From Nepenthes gracilis (Eukaryota > Streptophyta > Magnoliopsida > Caryophyllales > Nepenthaceae): a stretch of 64,000 bases of DNA. The notes beneath the pieces are model-generated. The model made no database searches. It was not told the DNA's origin and saw only the letters and a program-made list of their open reading frames with translations. The DNA lies in assembly GCA_033239525.1 (NCBI GenBank), contig BSYO01000002.1, positions 12,000,626 through 12,064,625 of the forward strand. The letters run 5' to 3'. Numbering within the stretch: position 1 is the first letter of the stretch; every line of letters begins with the position of its first letter. Below are positions 1 through 11,954 of this stretch, piece by piece. Both the position numbers and the translations under genes were made by a program.

Positions 1-383
1 AATGTTCAGGTTGTATCTATTCTAAATTGAGGTTTTCGAGTTAGTAAATCATTAGAAAGGTGTACTTGGCTTAACCTAGCAAGTATGGCAGATAAAGTGA
101 AATTGACAACTTAAGGTTAGTACAACTTGGATTCAATTTTTGGTATAATAAAACTGAGAATGTCGAGTTATGATCGATTTAGTAGCAATCGGGTACTTGA
201 AATTTTGGATGATACAAGTCATAAAGACTTCAAATGGGTAAGGGTAGTTCGGATTAAATGGAATGTTTAGGTGCTAGCCCCTAGGTTTAATTCTGAGATG
301 CACTGATTGATTATAACCCCTCCCTCTAACCTAATTTCTTGAGGTCCATTAATGTTGTAATATTTTTTGTTATATGATATAGC

Positions 384-1430
384 ATGGCTAGTGGAAGAAG
401 TAGAAGAAATAACCATGGAGGTGCTAATACTCCTTAAGACCAAGAAGCCAAATACATAAATTTATTCGGGAGAATGACAAACATTATTGAATCAATGGAG
501 CAACGTTATATGGATCCAGTTTCTACACCCGAACCAGTTCCATTAAATCCCACCCCGACAGTGTATGATAAGTTCACAGCAAAGACAGCACCTGAATTCT
601 TGGGTGAACCTGATCTGGCAAAGGTGGATATTTGGATTTGGAGAATGAAGAAGATTTTTGTTGTAATCCAATTCATTGATCGAGAAAAAGTCACTTTTGC
701 AGTGTACAAGTTGGAAGGTGAGGCTGATAGTTGGTAGACCATGAAAAACAGAATGTTAGGTGTGCTGGACAATGAGATTACTTGGGGATATTTGAAGAAG
801 CTTTTGTGAAAAAATACTTTCCCTCTGGCCTTCAGGATCAAAAGGAGCAAGAATTTGTGTGACATAGGCAGAGAAATTAGACCAGAGCAGAATATGATGC
901 AAAGTTTATTAAATTGTCCCAATATGCAACATACTTTGTGGAGGACAAAGTGAGGAAAGCTAAAAAATTCCAACAAGGGTTAAGAGATGAAATTAAAAGG
1001 CAATTGGTGACACAGAAGCTCCAGACTTATGTTGACATCCTGGATAGGGCTCTGATATTTAAAAAGGAGCTTGAAAATCAAAGGTTCTTTGCTAAGAGGG
1101 TGGCCAGTCGAACAGGTTTCAATGCAGGATCAGGTTTAGGACCCTTAGAGCCTTCTAAGAGGACTAAGTTGGCAGACAAGGGGGAGAGTATCACTGAGGT
1201 TCAACAAATGACGAGTTCCTAGGGGTTAGTAACTGATTGTGCCTTGTGTGGGAAGAAGCATGTTGGGAAGTCCTGTTACAAAGCGATAGGAGCCTATTTT
1301 AATTATGGACAGTAGGGTCACCAAATCAAAGATTGGCTGCTACCGAAGAGGCTAGAAGCAAATAAGCCTACTGTTCCAGCAAAAGCTTTTGCAGTAACTA
1401 TTCAGTACACTGCGGCACCCTCAAATGTGG
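384..1430 (+). pseudogene. Decayed gag of element D (capsid region and CCHC-type zinc knuckle)
   Basis: The frame opens at ATG 384, meets TAA at 435, continues to a TAG at 735 and then shifts to the frame at 914-1222. The capsid region has the plant Ty3/gypsy pattern: a YDKF start, a PEFLGEPD segment, a W-I-W-R-M-K-K block and an EADSW motif whose following tryptophan codon has become the TAG. The second half (KAKKFQQGLRDEIK) is the usual end of the capsid domain. At 1238-1276 a zinc knuckle reads CALCGKKHVGKSC, and a second degenerate one follows with a stop in it. Gag would form the particle core and bind element RNA. The parallel gag in element A (56038-56857) has the same order, which supports the call. 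It cannot give a full-length product as read here. Confidence 0.85.
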
Positions 1431-2019
1431 ATGAAGGTATTCTTTTATCTATGGAAATTTGATTTTTGCTTTATTTAATTTGGGATTTATGTATTCTCTT
1501 ATTTCCTCGTGATTTGAATGTTATATCGTTGTCCCATGGTTGTAACTTTGTATTCTTTTATGGAATATTGTGAATTGTAAAAGGCGGCTAGTCAAGTGTT
1601 CATTGGAGGAAGGGAACACGAGTTTTGTTGAGGAAATACTCTATGGGACATTTGGTATCTTTGGTAGCATAATTTTGAATCTGTGGGACTAAAGTAGTGG
1701 CTAATTGGGAAAACTAAATTATGATTGTATAGATGTATGGTCTTTTTGGGTCTAATTGAGTCTAATAAGTGATCCGACGATCCAATAAATATTCCTTAGG
1801 GATTGTAGAGCCATGAGGTGTTTGGCTTAAAAGGGATTGGTATTTATAGAAATGGAACAGTAAAGATAGCTTTTGCGGAATTAATGGTAAATTGTTGACC
1901 ATATCGTTTGGGTTGACCCCTGATGGGTCTTATTAGTTGCGGAAGAATGTGCTATTTATTTTAAGGAAGGATAGAATTATTTTAATCTCATCTTGCAATA
2001 GATGACTACCCTTGACCTA
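1431..2019 (+). other. Non-coding internal region of element D, left part
   Basis: No open frame of note and no recognisable pol motif. Several phrases are shared with element C (for example the stretch around 1660-1700 and C near 18820-18860), so this is a conserved but non-coding internal region. It ends at the ACCTA duplication (2015-2019) where element C is inserted. Confidence 0.6.
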
Positions 2020-3716
2020 TGTGAGGTTCCGGGTCTAAAAATGTAAGAAATATGAGGTAATCAATGTGATAATAATTAACTAGACCTATTGAATGAATGA
2101 GTATGTGTATCGGAGGAAAAATCGGGCTGTGGACTGCTGAAGTGCTGCCAGTAGATTGCGCCTACTGTGCGCTCAAGCGCAGGCTCAAGCGCAAAATGCA
2201 ATGGCGCAGGCAGCTGGCCGCACCTGTTGCGCACTCGAGCTGAGCTCAAGTGCCAAAAACTAGTAGCTCCCCTGCCTGCTGAGCGCCAATGCATGCTCAA
2301 GGTAGGCCGGCAATGACGCTGCGCTCGCCGCTCGCTCACCTGGCGCACGAGCGCCTGACGATTATAAACGCCTGACCTGCTTCGTGTTTTCACATTTCCC
2401 ATGAATCAAACCCTTTTAGATAGAAAGAGAGTGCCAATTTTAGAGAGAGAATGGAGGAGATCGAGCCCGTGGAGTCCAAATCCGTCCGAGAACTAGTTAT
2501 AAAAGTGATAGTACGCGCCGAGGCAAGTGTTCTTATACTCACTAACTTTCCTCTTTCAATATTTTTCGGTTATCATCAGGTATTCTCATCTCGATACTCA
2601 CTCAAACCATAGAAAATGCAATACCCGTGACTTGAGACCAAGGATTGTGTAATTTATTGTCCGATTTACTCACCGATCCAGCCGGTAGAGTACTGCCAAG
2701 CCCTAACCCACGAGAATTGAGAGTTTTCTGTTTCCACACCTTATTTCATTAAATTGACCCCAAAATGTGAATCCCCATGTCCCAAATGTGTATATATGTC
2801 GGCCGCGTGATCGATCTCACACGTTTCGACCCGTTCGCAGTGTCCGGGACCTCTAAAAGGGCACTGTTACTATTCACCCGAGACAAAAATGGGAATTTGC
2901 ATGTTCCTACCTTCATAATATATTGAAGTGTCTTCAAAATATGAATCCCCGCTTCCCAATTTTATGTATGTATCGACCGAATGTCCGATTCCGCAAGAAT
3001 TGACCTGTTCGCCGCATTCGGGAGCTCTAAAAGTCCCCTGTTACTGTTCCTCCAAGTTGAATGGTGAAAATTGCATGATTCCACCCGTTTAATGCTTAAG
3101 AAATTTGTATCTAATTGATCATATTAAATTGTAAGCCCTGAAAATGTGCATGTGTGCATCGGAAGCATGGGAATGCATCCTGGAGGATTCTAGGGGTGGT
3201 ATTTGATCACCGGAGGTAAGTAAATCCAAACTCTCTTGTGAGCTTGAATTGAATGGCTAAAAAGGTTTATGCTCCAAAGAAAGGAAGGAACCGAGCAAGT
3301 AAATGGAAGGAGAATCCACCAAACTACGATATGATGCATTTGATCTTCTAGATGGAGATATATGTGGATTTGGTCTCCCGGATGGAGATAAGGATGGAAA
3401 TGTGATTTCCCGATTGAAAAATGAGATGTACTTGTGGTGGATCTTCCCTCAAGGAAGGATTAATCCTGAAATTAGGACCATGGTTCATGGGGGCAATATT
3501 CTCTAGTTTGCCATGACTATCACGATGTGAACCCAAGGAATACTTGGCCACGTGAAAGAGGTGATGTTCGTAGTATGCTTTAGGATACTATTGTGGAAGA
3601 ACGAGGATTGCCCTGATTCCCAGGGGATATGGGGTGAGTTGAGATGGCCGGGTGCTGCAGGCCTAAAATGTAGCCAATGGTCGAGTGCTGCAGACCTAAA
3701 ATGTAGCCGATGGTTG

Positions 3717-6700
3717 TGTAACGGCCCAGATTTTATAACGTAGAAAGTCCAATTCATTAAGTCAATATAATCAAGGAGTAAAGGGAAATTAATCTGGTCA
3801 ATGTCAGTTGACCAGGAGTGATGATGGAGCCATGCCAAGTTGTGAAGGAAGATTTATCCGGTCAACGCTAGTTTACCAGCAAAGATGAAGGAATGAAGGG
3901 AAAATGTAAGGAGAAATTAATCCAGTTAACGCCAATTGACCAGAAATGTGAAGGGAAAGACGTCGACCGGAAGAGATGAAGGCGGAAAGTTGGGGAATTT
4001 CAGGAGACCATGATCTCTGGAAGAAGAAGAAGAAGAAGAAATAATGATTTTCGGAGACCTTGATCTCCAAAAGATAAGAGGAAACAATGATTTTCGGAGA
4101 CCTTGATCTCCGGAAGGCAAGAAGAAATAGTGATTTTCAGATACCTTTGGCAGGTCTCCAGAGACCACTTTTCCGGAGACTTTTGGATGATCTCCAGAGG
4201 CCACTTTTTCGGAGATCTTTGATGGGCTTTTGAAGGAGATTTCCGGAGGCCATATGTGAAGTTTCCAGAGACCTTGTTCTCCGAAGACGTTGAGGTCTGG
4301 AGACTAAAGTTTCCGGACACCTTGATCTCCGGAGACATTAAAGTTTGGAGGCTGAAGTTCCGGAGACCTTGATCTCCGGAGACGGTTAGGGGAGAGACTT
4401 CTGGAGACAATTGAGGAATTCTCTGAAGATGAAGTCCAGAGAAGATTGACAAGTTTTCCGAAGATGATTTTCGGAGGCAATGGAGGAGTCTCAGGAGACG
4501 GCTTCCGGAGAAGATTGATGAGTTCTCCGGAGACGATTTCCAGGGAAAACTGAGGAGTATTCTGGAGACCAGTTCCGGAGGCCATTAAAGAGTTTTCCGG
4601 AGACCATTTCCGTAGGCCATTAAGGAGGCTTCCGGAGACGATTTCAGAAACAATGAACGCAATTTCCGAAGACGATTATGTGAATTTGAGAAATGAATTT
4701 GGGACAATTCTTCCAGAGACATTACTCGGGCAGGATTGAATGAGAATTTGAGACGTTCTTCCGGAGACCAGAATTTCAGAGGCCTTGTTTCTAGAGACCA
4801 TTCGGGAGATGATTAAACAGTTTTTCGGAGACCATTCTGGAGACAATTAAGGAGTTTTTCCGGAGACCATTTTCGGAGGCCATTGAGGAGGCTTCCGGAG
4901 ACGATGCTGGAGACGATGAATGCAAATTCTAGAGACATTCCTAGGAGACAATTCCGAAGGAGATCTATGATAGAAAAAGGGAAGTTAATCCGGTCAACAC
5001 CAGTTGACCGATAAATGTGAAAAGAAGCCAAGGAAGAGTCGACCGCCTGATTGATTGGTGATGACTAATTAAGGTCTCGATGACCATGCTTAATTAGGTG
5101 ACAACTTTCAACAACCCTGAGTGGTTGACCTACCCTACCAACTACCGTCAGACCAGAGGTCTATAAATACAGAACTAGAGAATTTAAGGAAATATTGAGA
5201 AAAAGCTCTCAGCTAAGCTTTTTGGTAGAAGAACCAAGAAAGAATTCCATGTCGGCTCTAAGTTAGGAGATTCAGGCAAGCGTACTCCATATTTTTAAGT
5301 TCATGGTTTAATGAAAGTGTACTCACACTTTTAAGTTCCTATTTTAATGCAAGTATATCATGTCTATTTGCCTAGCTAATGATGTTTAGTTATTTCATGA
5401 TGTTCGAACGTATGAAGTTTGATTATTGCATGATTTAGATGATGACCGGTTATTTGTTTGTGAAAAAGTACCAGTTATTTCATGATGTTTGAACGTTTTA
5501 CTTAAATGCATGAAATCTGGCCATGTTTTAAGATGTTTGGTTTTTGCATGTGTAAAATGATCTCCAGCTTTTGATAAAATGACCTCCAACTTTTGTTAAA
5601 GGACCTCCGGCAGTTTGATGAAAATGAATCCCTGTTTTAAGACATTAAAAGAAAGACCATATGGTGCCTAGTTAATTGCATATTTGACTTTGATTTTCGA
5701 AAAAGCATGATTTGCAGAACTAAGTGTTTGATGACCGAGTAGCTGCAGGCCTTAAATGTAGCCGTTATTAAGATATGGTAGCCGAGTAGCTGCAGGCCTT
5801 AAATGTAGCTGATGGTCGAGTAGTTACAGACCTTAAATGTAGCCATTTGATTTGGTCGTGACTACGGACCTTCAATGTAGCGTTATATGATTCAGATGGT
5901 TGAGTAGCTGCAAACCTTAAATGTAGCCTTTTGATTTGGTCATGACTACGGACCTTAAATGTAGCGTTATATGATTCAGACGGCGAGTAGCAGCAGGCCT
6001 TAAATGTAGCCGTATGATGGTCGAGAGCTGCAGACCTTAAATGTAGTCGATTTTTTAAGAAAATGAATTTGGAAACAGAAGCATGTTTTTGGAAATCAAA
6101 TTGCATAAAAATGACTTTGGAATCTGTTGCATTGACTCCGGCCATGTTTTATGAAATTGCATGCATATACACCTCTATTGTATTCTGTCTGTTCACCTCA
6201 CTATTCATGACTATGCATGATTTATGCATGCGTACCTTGTTGGGCTCTCTAACTCACCCCTTCTATTTTTTAGATGATGATGATGATGACGAGTTTATGC
6301 CAGACAAAAACAAATGAGGTCCGATGGACTAGATAGGTAGGATAGCTGGCCGAAATTTAAGCAGCGAAGGAGCAAAATTGATGTTTTCACTTTTGATATT
6401 TTGGGAAAGATTTGTAAAATACTTCAATTGCTAAAAGTTAATGAATATTAGTATGCTTTCGTATGCTGTTATGGTTTGAGTGATTTATGATTTCTAGTAG
6501 CATCTCAGTTTGTTTTCGGGACTTTCATATCCGACCGACCTCGTCTTAGCTGGTCAAGAGAGAACCCATGACCCCCTGGCTGCCAACTCACAAAGTTGGG
6601 CCTTACGCGATCCTGTGTACGCGATGTAAAGTATATATATAAAAGAAAAGAAAAATTTTAAGTCTACCTTTTTAGCCAGAGTATATGATCAGTTTCGATC

Positions 6701-6742
6701 GATGGGCAGCTGCATGCGGTGGAATGTGGCCGGTCCGCCATA
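3717..6742 (+). mobile_element. Solo LTR of an A-like (chromovirus) family, inserted in element C's 5' LTR
   Basis: It starts TGTAACGGCC and ends GGTCCGCCATA, which matches the termini of element A's LTRs read on the minus strand (the last CA has become TA). It is flanked by GGTTG (3712-3716) and GGTCG (6743-6747), a target duplication with one change. The 3' LTR of C at about 22160 lacks it. There are no internal genes, so it is a product of LTR-LTR recombination. Inside are paired W-box motifs (3786, 3856, 3919, 4990), an array of CCGGAGACC words (4040-4950), a candidate donor AG|GCAAGCG at 5276 and an acceptor TTTTTAG ending 6273. Confidence 0.88.
4020..4950 (+). repeat. Diverged tandem array of CCGGAGACC/GATCTCCGG words inside the solo LTR
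   Basis: A short AAG run (4020-4040) is followed by dozens of degenerate units of about 25-40 bp built from TTTCCGGAGACC and its near-complement GATCTCCGG. Because the words are partly self-complementary, neighbouring units can pair with each other. Minus-strand open frames here only translate this repetition. I see no gene. Confidence 0.8.
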
Positions 6743-7240
6743 GGTCGAGTGCTGCAGACCTAAAATGTAGCCAATGGTCGAGTATTGCAGACCTAAAATG
6801 TAGTCAGCTTTAGAATGTGTGGCAGACACATTCCTTTCCTCGTTCTCTCACATCGTTGGTTAGTACGACCTACTAGCTCGGGTCCGCAAAGATTAATGAA
6901 AATAATAAAAATGAATGGACATAACCAGAACGAACATGAGAACCAAATGATCCCAGATGTCCCCTCTTCTTGCATGCTTCCTTTTATTCAAATTATATGT
7001 TTCCCCTGCCCAGTTACTATTTTCCCTATTATTTGTTGTAGTTAGTGATGTATGATTATATTTGCTAAGCTATACGATCACTCTTACTATTTCTCCTTCC
7101 AGATGAGAATATTAAGCCGGCGTCCAATTATTTAAAGCAAGGAGAGAGCTTGCTTGAGGAGATTAGCTGGATGTCGAAGGGCATAGGTTTATGTAACCAT
7201 TGATGGAGGTTATTTAAGAAAAATAATCCAATCCGTCACA

Positions 7241-9297
7241 GTTTGTATCAGAGAAAAAGAGATGCCTTAGGTTTGATCTGAATCGTATGTGGAAGCTCAG
7301 GTTAGATTAAGATTGATCGAATAAGTAGATGAAGGCGTATAATGATTAAGCTAGTCTGCATAGTTTTGGTTACTCCAATCCCAATAACTTAGGCTAGCAC
7401 TAAGTTAGGAATGATGAATTAGTTCGATTGGTTGGCTTATGCGTCCCAGCTAATATTCTAGGAGTGGCCTAATCCGAATTGATACTATCTCGAGGAAGTG
7501 TTGGCTGTGGCTCCTAGGTGGGGACTACTAATATTTGTGGCTAACTACAGGGTCAAGAGGAAGATGGAGTATAGAGACACCTTAATATTGGAATTTGATT
7601 GGTATCAATTGGGTTCTTGAATTGGTCAGTGTTAATTCGAGGCCTAGATTAATTAATTAATCTCGGTTTGAGGTTTAGGTTTGATCGGCTCTGAATTGAA
7701 GTCCTTAGGCTAGTAGTTTGCTAAGAAGGGTTGCTTGATCAACCTAGCAAGCATGATGAATAGGGTGGAGTCAACATCTCAAGGTTAGTATAACTAGAGT
7801 TAATTTCGGGCATACCATGTCCCAGGATGACAATTCATAATTGATTTGGAGGTGCTTAAGTGCCTGGACCTTTAGGTAGCTCTATCCTATTGAGGTTGAG
7901 TTGTGGATTCCGAGACTTAAGATGATGTTGCGATGATCCCATGTCCGATAGAAGATAAGGTTTGTTGCCCCATGTTAGACAGGAGGTGAAGTTGACCTCG
8001 GTTAGTTGACGTGGAAAAGATCATGGCCTTAAGGATTAAGAGATATTGTCCTATATGTTTATGGAAGCTTTATGGATGAATGCTTTGTTTCGGTGGGACT
8101 CTCGGGAGCATGTTTCAATAGTGGGAAGTTTGATCGCAAGATCAAGGAATGTCCTTATCTAGGGACGGACAGTGAAAAGGTCCAGTGTCTAAGTCGGGAT
8201 TCTAAGGTATTAACTCAGGGTGTTAAGTGTCACTTGTTGTGATAAGAGGTAAGGGTTTTGGGTCTAATATTATAGCCTGGTGTCGTTTTGGGGATTTCGA
8301 GCCCATGTTGCATTGTGTATTCAAGTTATGTGTAATTGGGGGACCTAGGCATTGAAACAGCGACAAAGGTGACCCAGTATTCGGGAGGACAGAAAATATA
8401 TTAAGGTGGATGTACATGGAAGAATCTTGGATAAATGTCTTCCCGAAGAGATTTTGGGACTATGATCTAAGTCATAGATAACTTGGTCATTGGACAAGGA
8501 TAGTTCGTATCCTCTGGCCTAGTAGTAAAGAAATCCAGTGCCTTGGATCGGAGTATTGGTAGTGATAGCACATAAGGAAAATGTGTTGATCGCCGTGATG
8601 AAAGACAAGATTTCTCAATTTTGGTGTCACAAGACCTATATCCTTTGGGATCCCGAATATATAATTCTGTGATTCCTAAGTTTATTTATTTATTTAAGGA
8701 TCTAAGCTTGATAAAAGCGATATCGAGGGTTACGACATTTTCTTGGGTTCGTAGATGTAATTGGTTGGGTTAATCTGAACCATTTTATGGTGCCAATGTT
8801 GATGTGATATTATGGATGATTTGATCAGTAAGTCGTTGAGTCGATCTGAATTGGATTGGTAAGCATATTATGTCTTGCAATTGAATTGTGTGATTTTGGG
8901 CATGAGCTTGAGCTAGATAAGGTATCAAGTTTTAATCTGATCCTAGTAGTAGTTCGGTGTGCGAACCACTGTGCTAGCCTGGGTTGGACTGGTTAAGAGA
9001 TAACATCCTGTAATAGGGTTGTAGGATTTGAAACATAAGTCTGAACTGATCGAGGTATTAGGAGATTAATGTCGTCTTTCCTGCAAATCATTTGATGAGG
9101 ATTTGCACTAAATCCAATTTGTATAGGCGACCACGCCCAAAGGTCATTTTGTGGTCATTGAGGGGTTTTGCTTATGTGAATATTTGAGGATGCTATCAGA
9201 AGGAAGAGTAAGCTTATCTATCTTTGGTCGGTAATTCGAAGTTGTGTTGAAATCGACGCCGATCGTTGAGGATTCCATGTAAAGCCGAGGAGGTATC
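7241..9297 (+). other. Internal region of element C, left part (non-coding)
   Basis: It begins with the primer-binding site and a leader that resembles the leaders of D (1-240), B (about 15000-15670, reversed) and E (about 30780-31329, reversed). The stretch at 7925-8050 matches B, reversed, near 14880-15000. Apart from the zinc knuckle remnant at 8108, I find no credible coding frame. It ends at the GTATC duplicate (9293-9297) flanking element B. Confidence 0.7.
8108..8158 (+). pseudogene. Gag zinc knuckle remnant in element C
   Basis: The frame reads ACFNSGKFDRKIKECPY. This fits the retroviral-type knuckle C-x2-C-x4-H-x4-C, with the second cysteine changed to serine and the histidine to arginine. 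It is the only gag trace I could find in C, which implies that a gag-bearing ancestor was deleted around it. Confidence 0.6.
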
Positions 9298-11954
9298 TGT
9301 GACGGACCGAATTATTTTTCCAACAAATAACCCCCATCAATGGTAACAAAACTAAAGCCCATAATTAACCTATGGACTCTACAGAAATTTCGACAGAGTT
9401 TCCTCTACAACTGGACAAAATTCAAAAATAAAACCTGCTCAAATACATCCTGTATAAGCACATATCTAACAAAAATAATTAACACAAAGCTTATAACACA
9501 ACACACAGGATCACAATATCTGCTATATCATCCATGGCTCCAATACAGTACTCCTATCTACCGTATTAAATCCAGAGAGATGCCATCTAAAATAAAACAA
9601 AACTCAAAACATCAACATAGATGCGGAAGTGTAACTAAATCATCAAAACCTTGGAAGCATAACAAATCCATAATATATAATAACAAGCCACCTTCATCCA
9701 TGAGTGGTTGTTACATCCATTACAACAATATGACCAAATCTTCAATGCACTTGATGTCCAGCTAACCCCTTCAAGCAAGTCTCTCTCCTTGCTCTAATTA
9801 ATCTGGAGCCGCCTAAGTGTTCTCATCTGGAAAGATAAACAGCAAGAGTGAGTGTACAGCTCAGCAAATGTAATCATAAGTCACATCTCATATTGGAAAG
9901 CAATAGAAGCAATAACTAAAAAGGGGGGGAACACGTGTAATCTCAACAGTCATGAATCTTGAGAGGGAAACAGGGGAGATATGGGATCATTAGATTCTCA
10001 CGGTTACATCGATTATGCATTATTTATTTTCATCATTATATCATCTTTGCGGACCCGGGCTAGTAGGCTGTACTAACCAACGATGCGAGAGAACGAGGAA
10101 AGGAATGTGTTCGCTACACATTCTAAAGCCACGGCTACGTTTTAGGTCTGCAGTACTCGACCATCGGTTGTATCTCCACAATGAAACATTTAACCAAACA
10201 GCTACATTTTAGGCTTGCAGCACTCGGCCATCTCAACACGCCCCATATGCCCTGGGGACCAGGGCAATCCTCGTTCTTTCACAGTAGTTTCCTAAAACGT
10301 ACCACGAATATCACCCGCTCCCACAGCGGCCAGAATACGTTGCCAGGTATTCCTCGGGTTCACACCGCAATGGACATGGTAAGCTAAAGAATACTACCCC
10401 TATGAATCATGGTCCTAGTTTCAAGATTAGTTTCCACATTTAGAGAGGGAAATCCACATTTGTCATACACATTCGCAACTTGGAAAAATCTCATTCCCAT
10501 CACATACATCTCCAACCAGGAGATCATTGCATCACATACATCTCCATCAGGGAGATCATTCCATCACAGTACACAATGTGGATTCTCTTCCATTTACTTG
10601 CTCGGTTCACAACTTTCTGTGGGACTCAATTCCCTTATTCTTAACAAATCATTCCAAGTTCATAAGGGGGATTAGGATTTCTTACCTCTGATGATCACAT
10701 ATCATTTAGAAGCCTCCGGGACTCATTCCCTTGCTTCCGGCACATGGATACACATTGCGGAGCTTACATTACATTGAAACAATTAGACATCACCTTCATA
10801 ACAGTTAAATGAGGGCAAAACATGTACATTTCTCATTTCATTTCGGGTGAACAGTGTGTCGTTTCTTTTTGAACATCCGGACACCGTGAACGGTTCGATA
10901 CTTGTGAGATCGGGCATCCGGTTGATACATACGCACAATTTGGACACGGTGATTCATCTTTTGAGCTCGATTCAACATAATACGAAGATAGAAACTTGCA
11001 ATTTTCCATTCATTTTCGGATGAACAGTAGCAGGGGACTTTTAAAGCTCCGGGATGCCGCGAACGGGTCGAATCTTACTGAATCGGACATCTGGTCATTA
11101 TATACATGCAATTGGAATGCAGGGATTCATATTCTAGAGTCATTTCAACATTTTATGAATGTAAAAGTAGGCAATTTCCCCCTTGGGTCTCGGGTGAACA
11201 GTGTCAGCACCCGTTTAGAGGTCTCAGACGCCGCAAACGGGTCGAGACATGCGAAATCGAACCCACGGCCGACATATGTACATCATTGGGACGTGGGGAT
11301 TCATATTTTGGGGTCGATGTCATGATACATGGAAGAAAAACGGAAAATCCCCTATTTCGTGGGTTAGGGTTTCGGTGAAACCAAACCGAGTGGATCGGAC
11401 ACTATTCGGACAAATAACTACATATTCCTTAGTCATTAATCTTGGGTTTCATGATTCTAACATTTATAGTGGGTATCGACACAAGAATACCCAATAAAAT
11501 CAAGCAAAACATCGAAAGGGAATGAGTAGTGAGTATGAAAACACTTGCTTCGATGCGTGCTTTCACCTTTATAACTAGCTCTTGGACGGATTTGGACTCC
11601 ACAGCCTCGATCTCTGCCCCTCTCTCACTAGAATCGGCGCTCTCTCTCTCTCTAGAAGCTTTTGGGATTGTGGGAAAATGAGGAGAAAGAAGCACGACAC
11701 GGCTTAAAAAGGTGCCACCACTCGAGCGCGCCTCGAGTGAGCATCAGGTGGGCGCAATTCTGGAAATCGCGCTTGAGCCACGGCTCGAGCGCACAGCAGG
11801 CGCAAGCTTGCTGGCAGCGCTTCAGTAGCACGAACCCGAATTCTTCTCGATTTTTCTTCTGATACCCATACTTATTCGTTCCATAGGCCTAGTATTGATC
11901 ATTAGCATACTAATCACCTCATCATTATCAAGTTTTCAGACCCGAAACCTCACA
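9298..11954 (-). repeat. 3' LTR of element B
   Basis: Read on the minus strand: U3 with CTCGAG-rich block (11700-11830), exon-1-like frame ending at 11549 (contains ESKSV and ELVIKV), donor AA|GCAAGTG at 11548, three tandem units of 173-174 bp (GAACAG anchors at 10851, 11024 and 11198), hairpin 10103-10123, acceptor TTCCAG ending at 9827, and LTR end at 9298. Plus-strand frames of 90-141 aa in this LTR run antisense to it and I do not call them genes. Confidence 0.9.

Larger units (their letters stand above)
2020..7240 (+). repeat. 5' LTR of element C (5.2 kb including a nested solo LTR)
   Basis: The LTR matches 20488-23024 apart from the solo LTR at 3717-6742. Features in order: a GC-rich block with CTCGAG/GCGC words (2150-2350); a purine-rich leader; an exon-1-like frame 2451-2522 (24 codons, contains ESKSV and ELVIKV); a GC-AG type donor at 2523 (GAG|GCAAGTG); two 174-bp repeat units (about 2749-3090); tandem copies of a motif GCTGCAGACCTAAAATG (about 3650-3710 and 6745-6800); a hairpin at 6813-6833; and an acceptor CTTCCAG ending at 7102, 138 bp before the LTR end as drawn. 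Confidence 0.88.

Noticed and set aside
9340..9765. 141-codon plus-strand frame
   Set aside because: It runs antisense to element B's LTR end, is not open in the partner LTR (15720-16140), and has AT-driven composition.
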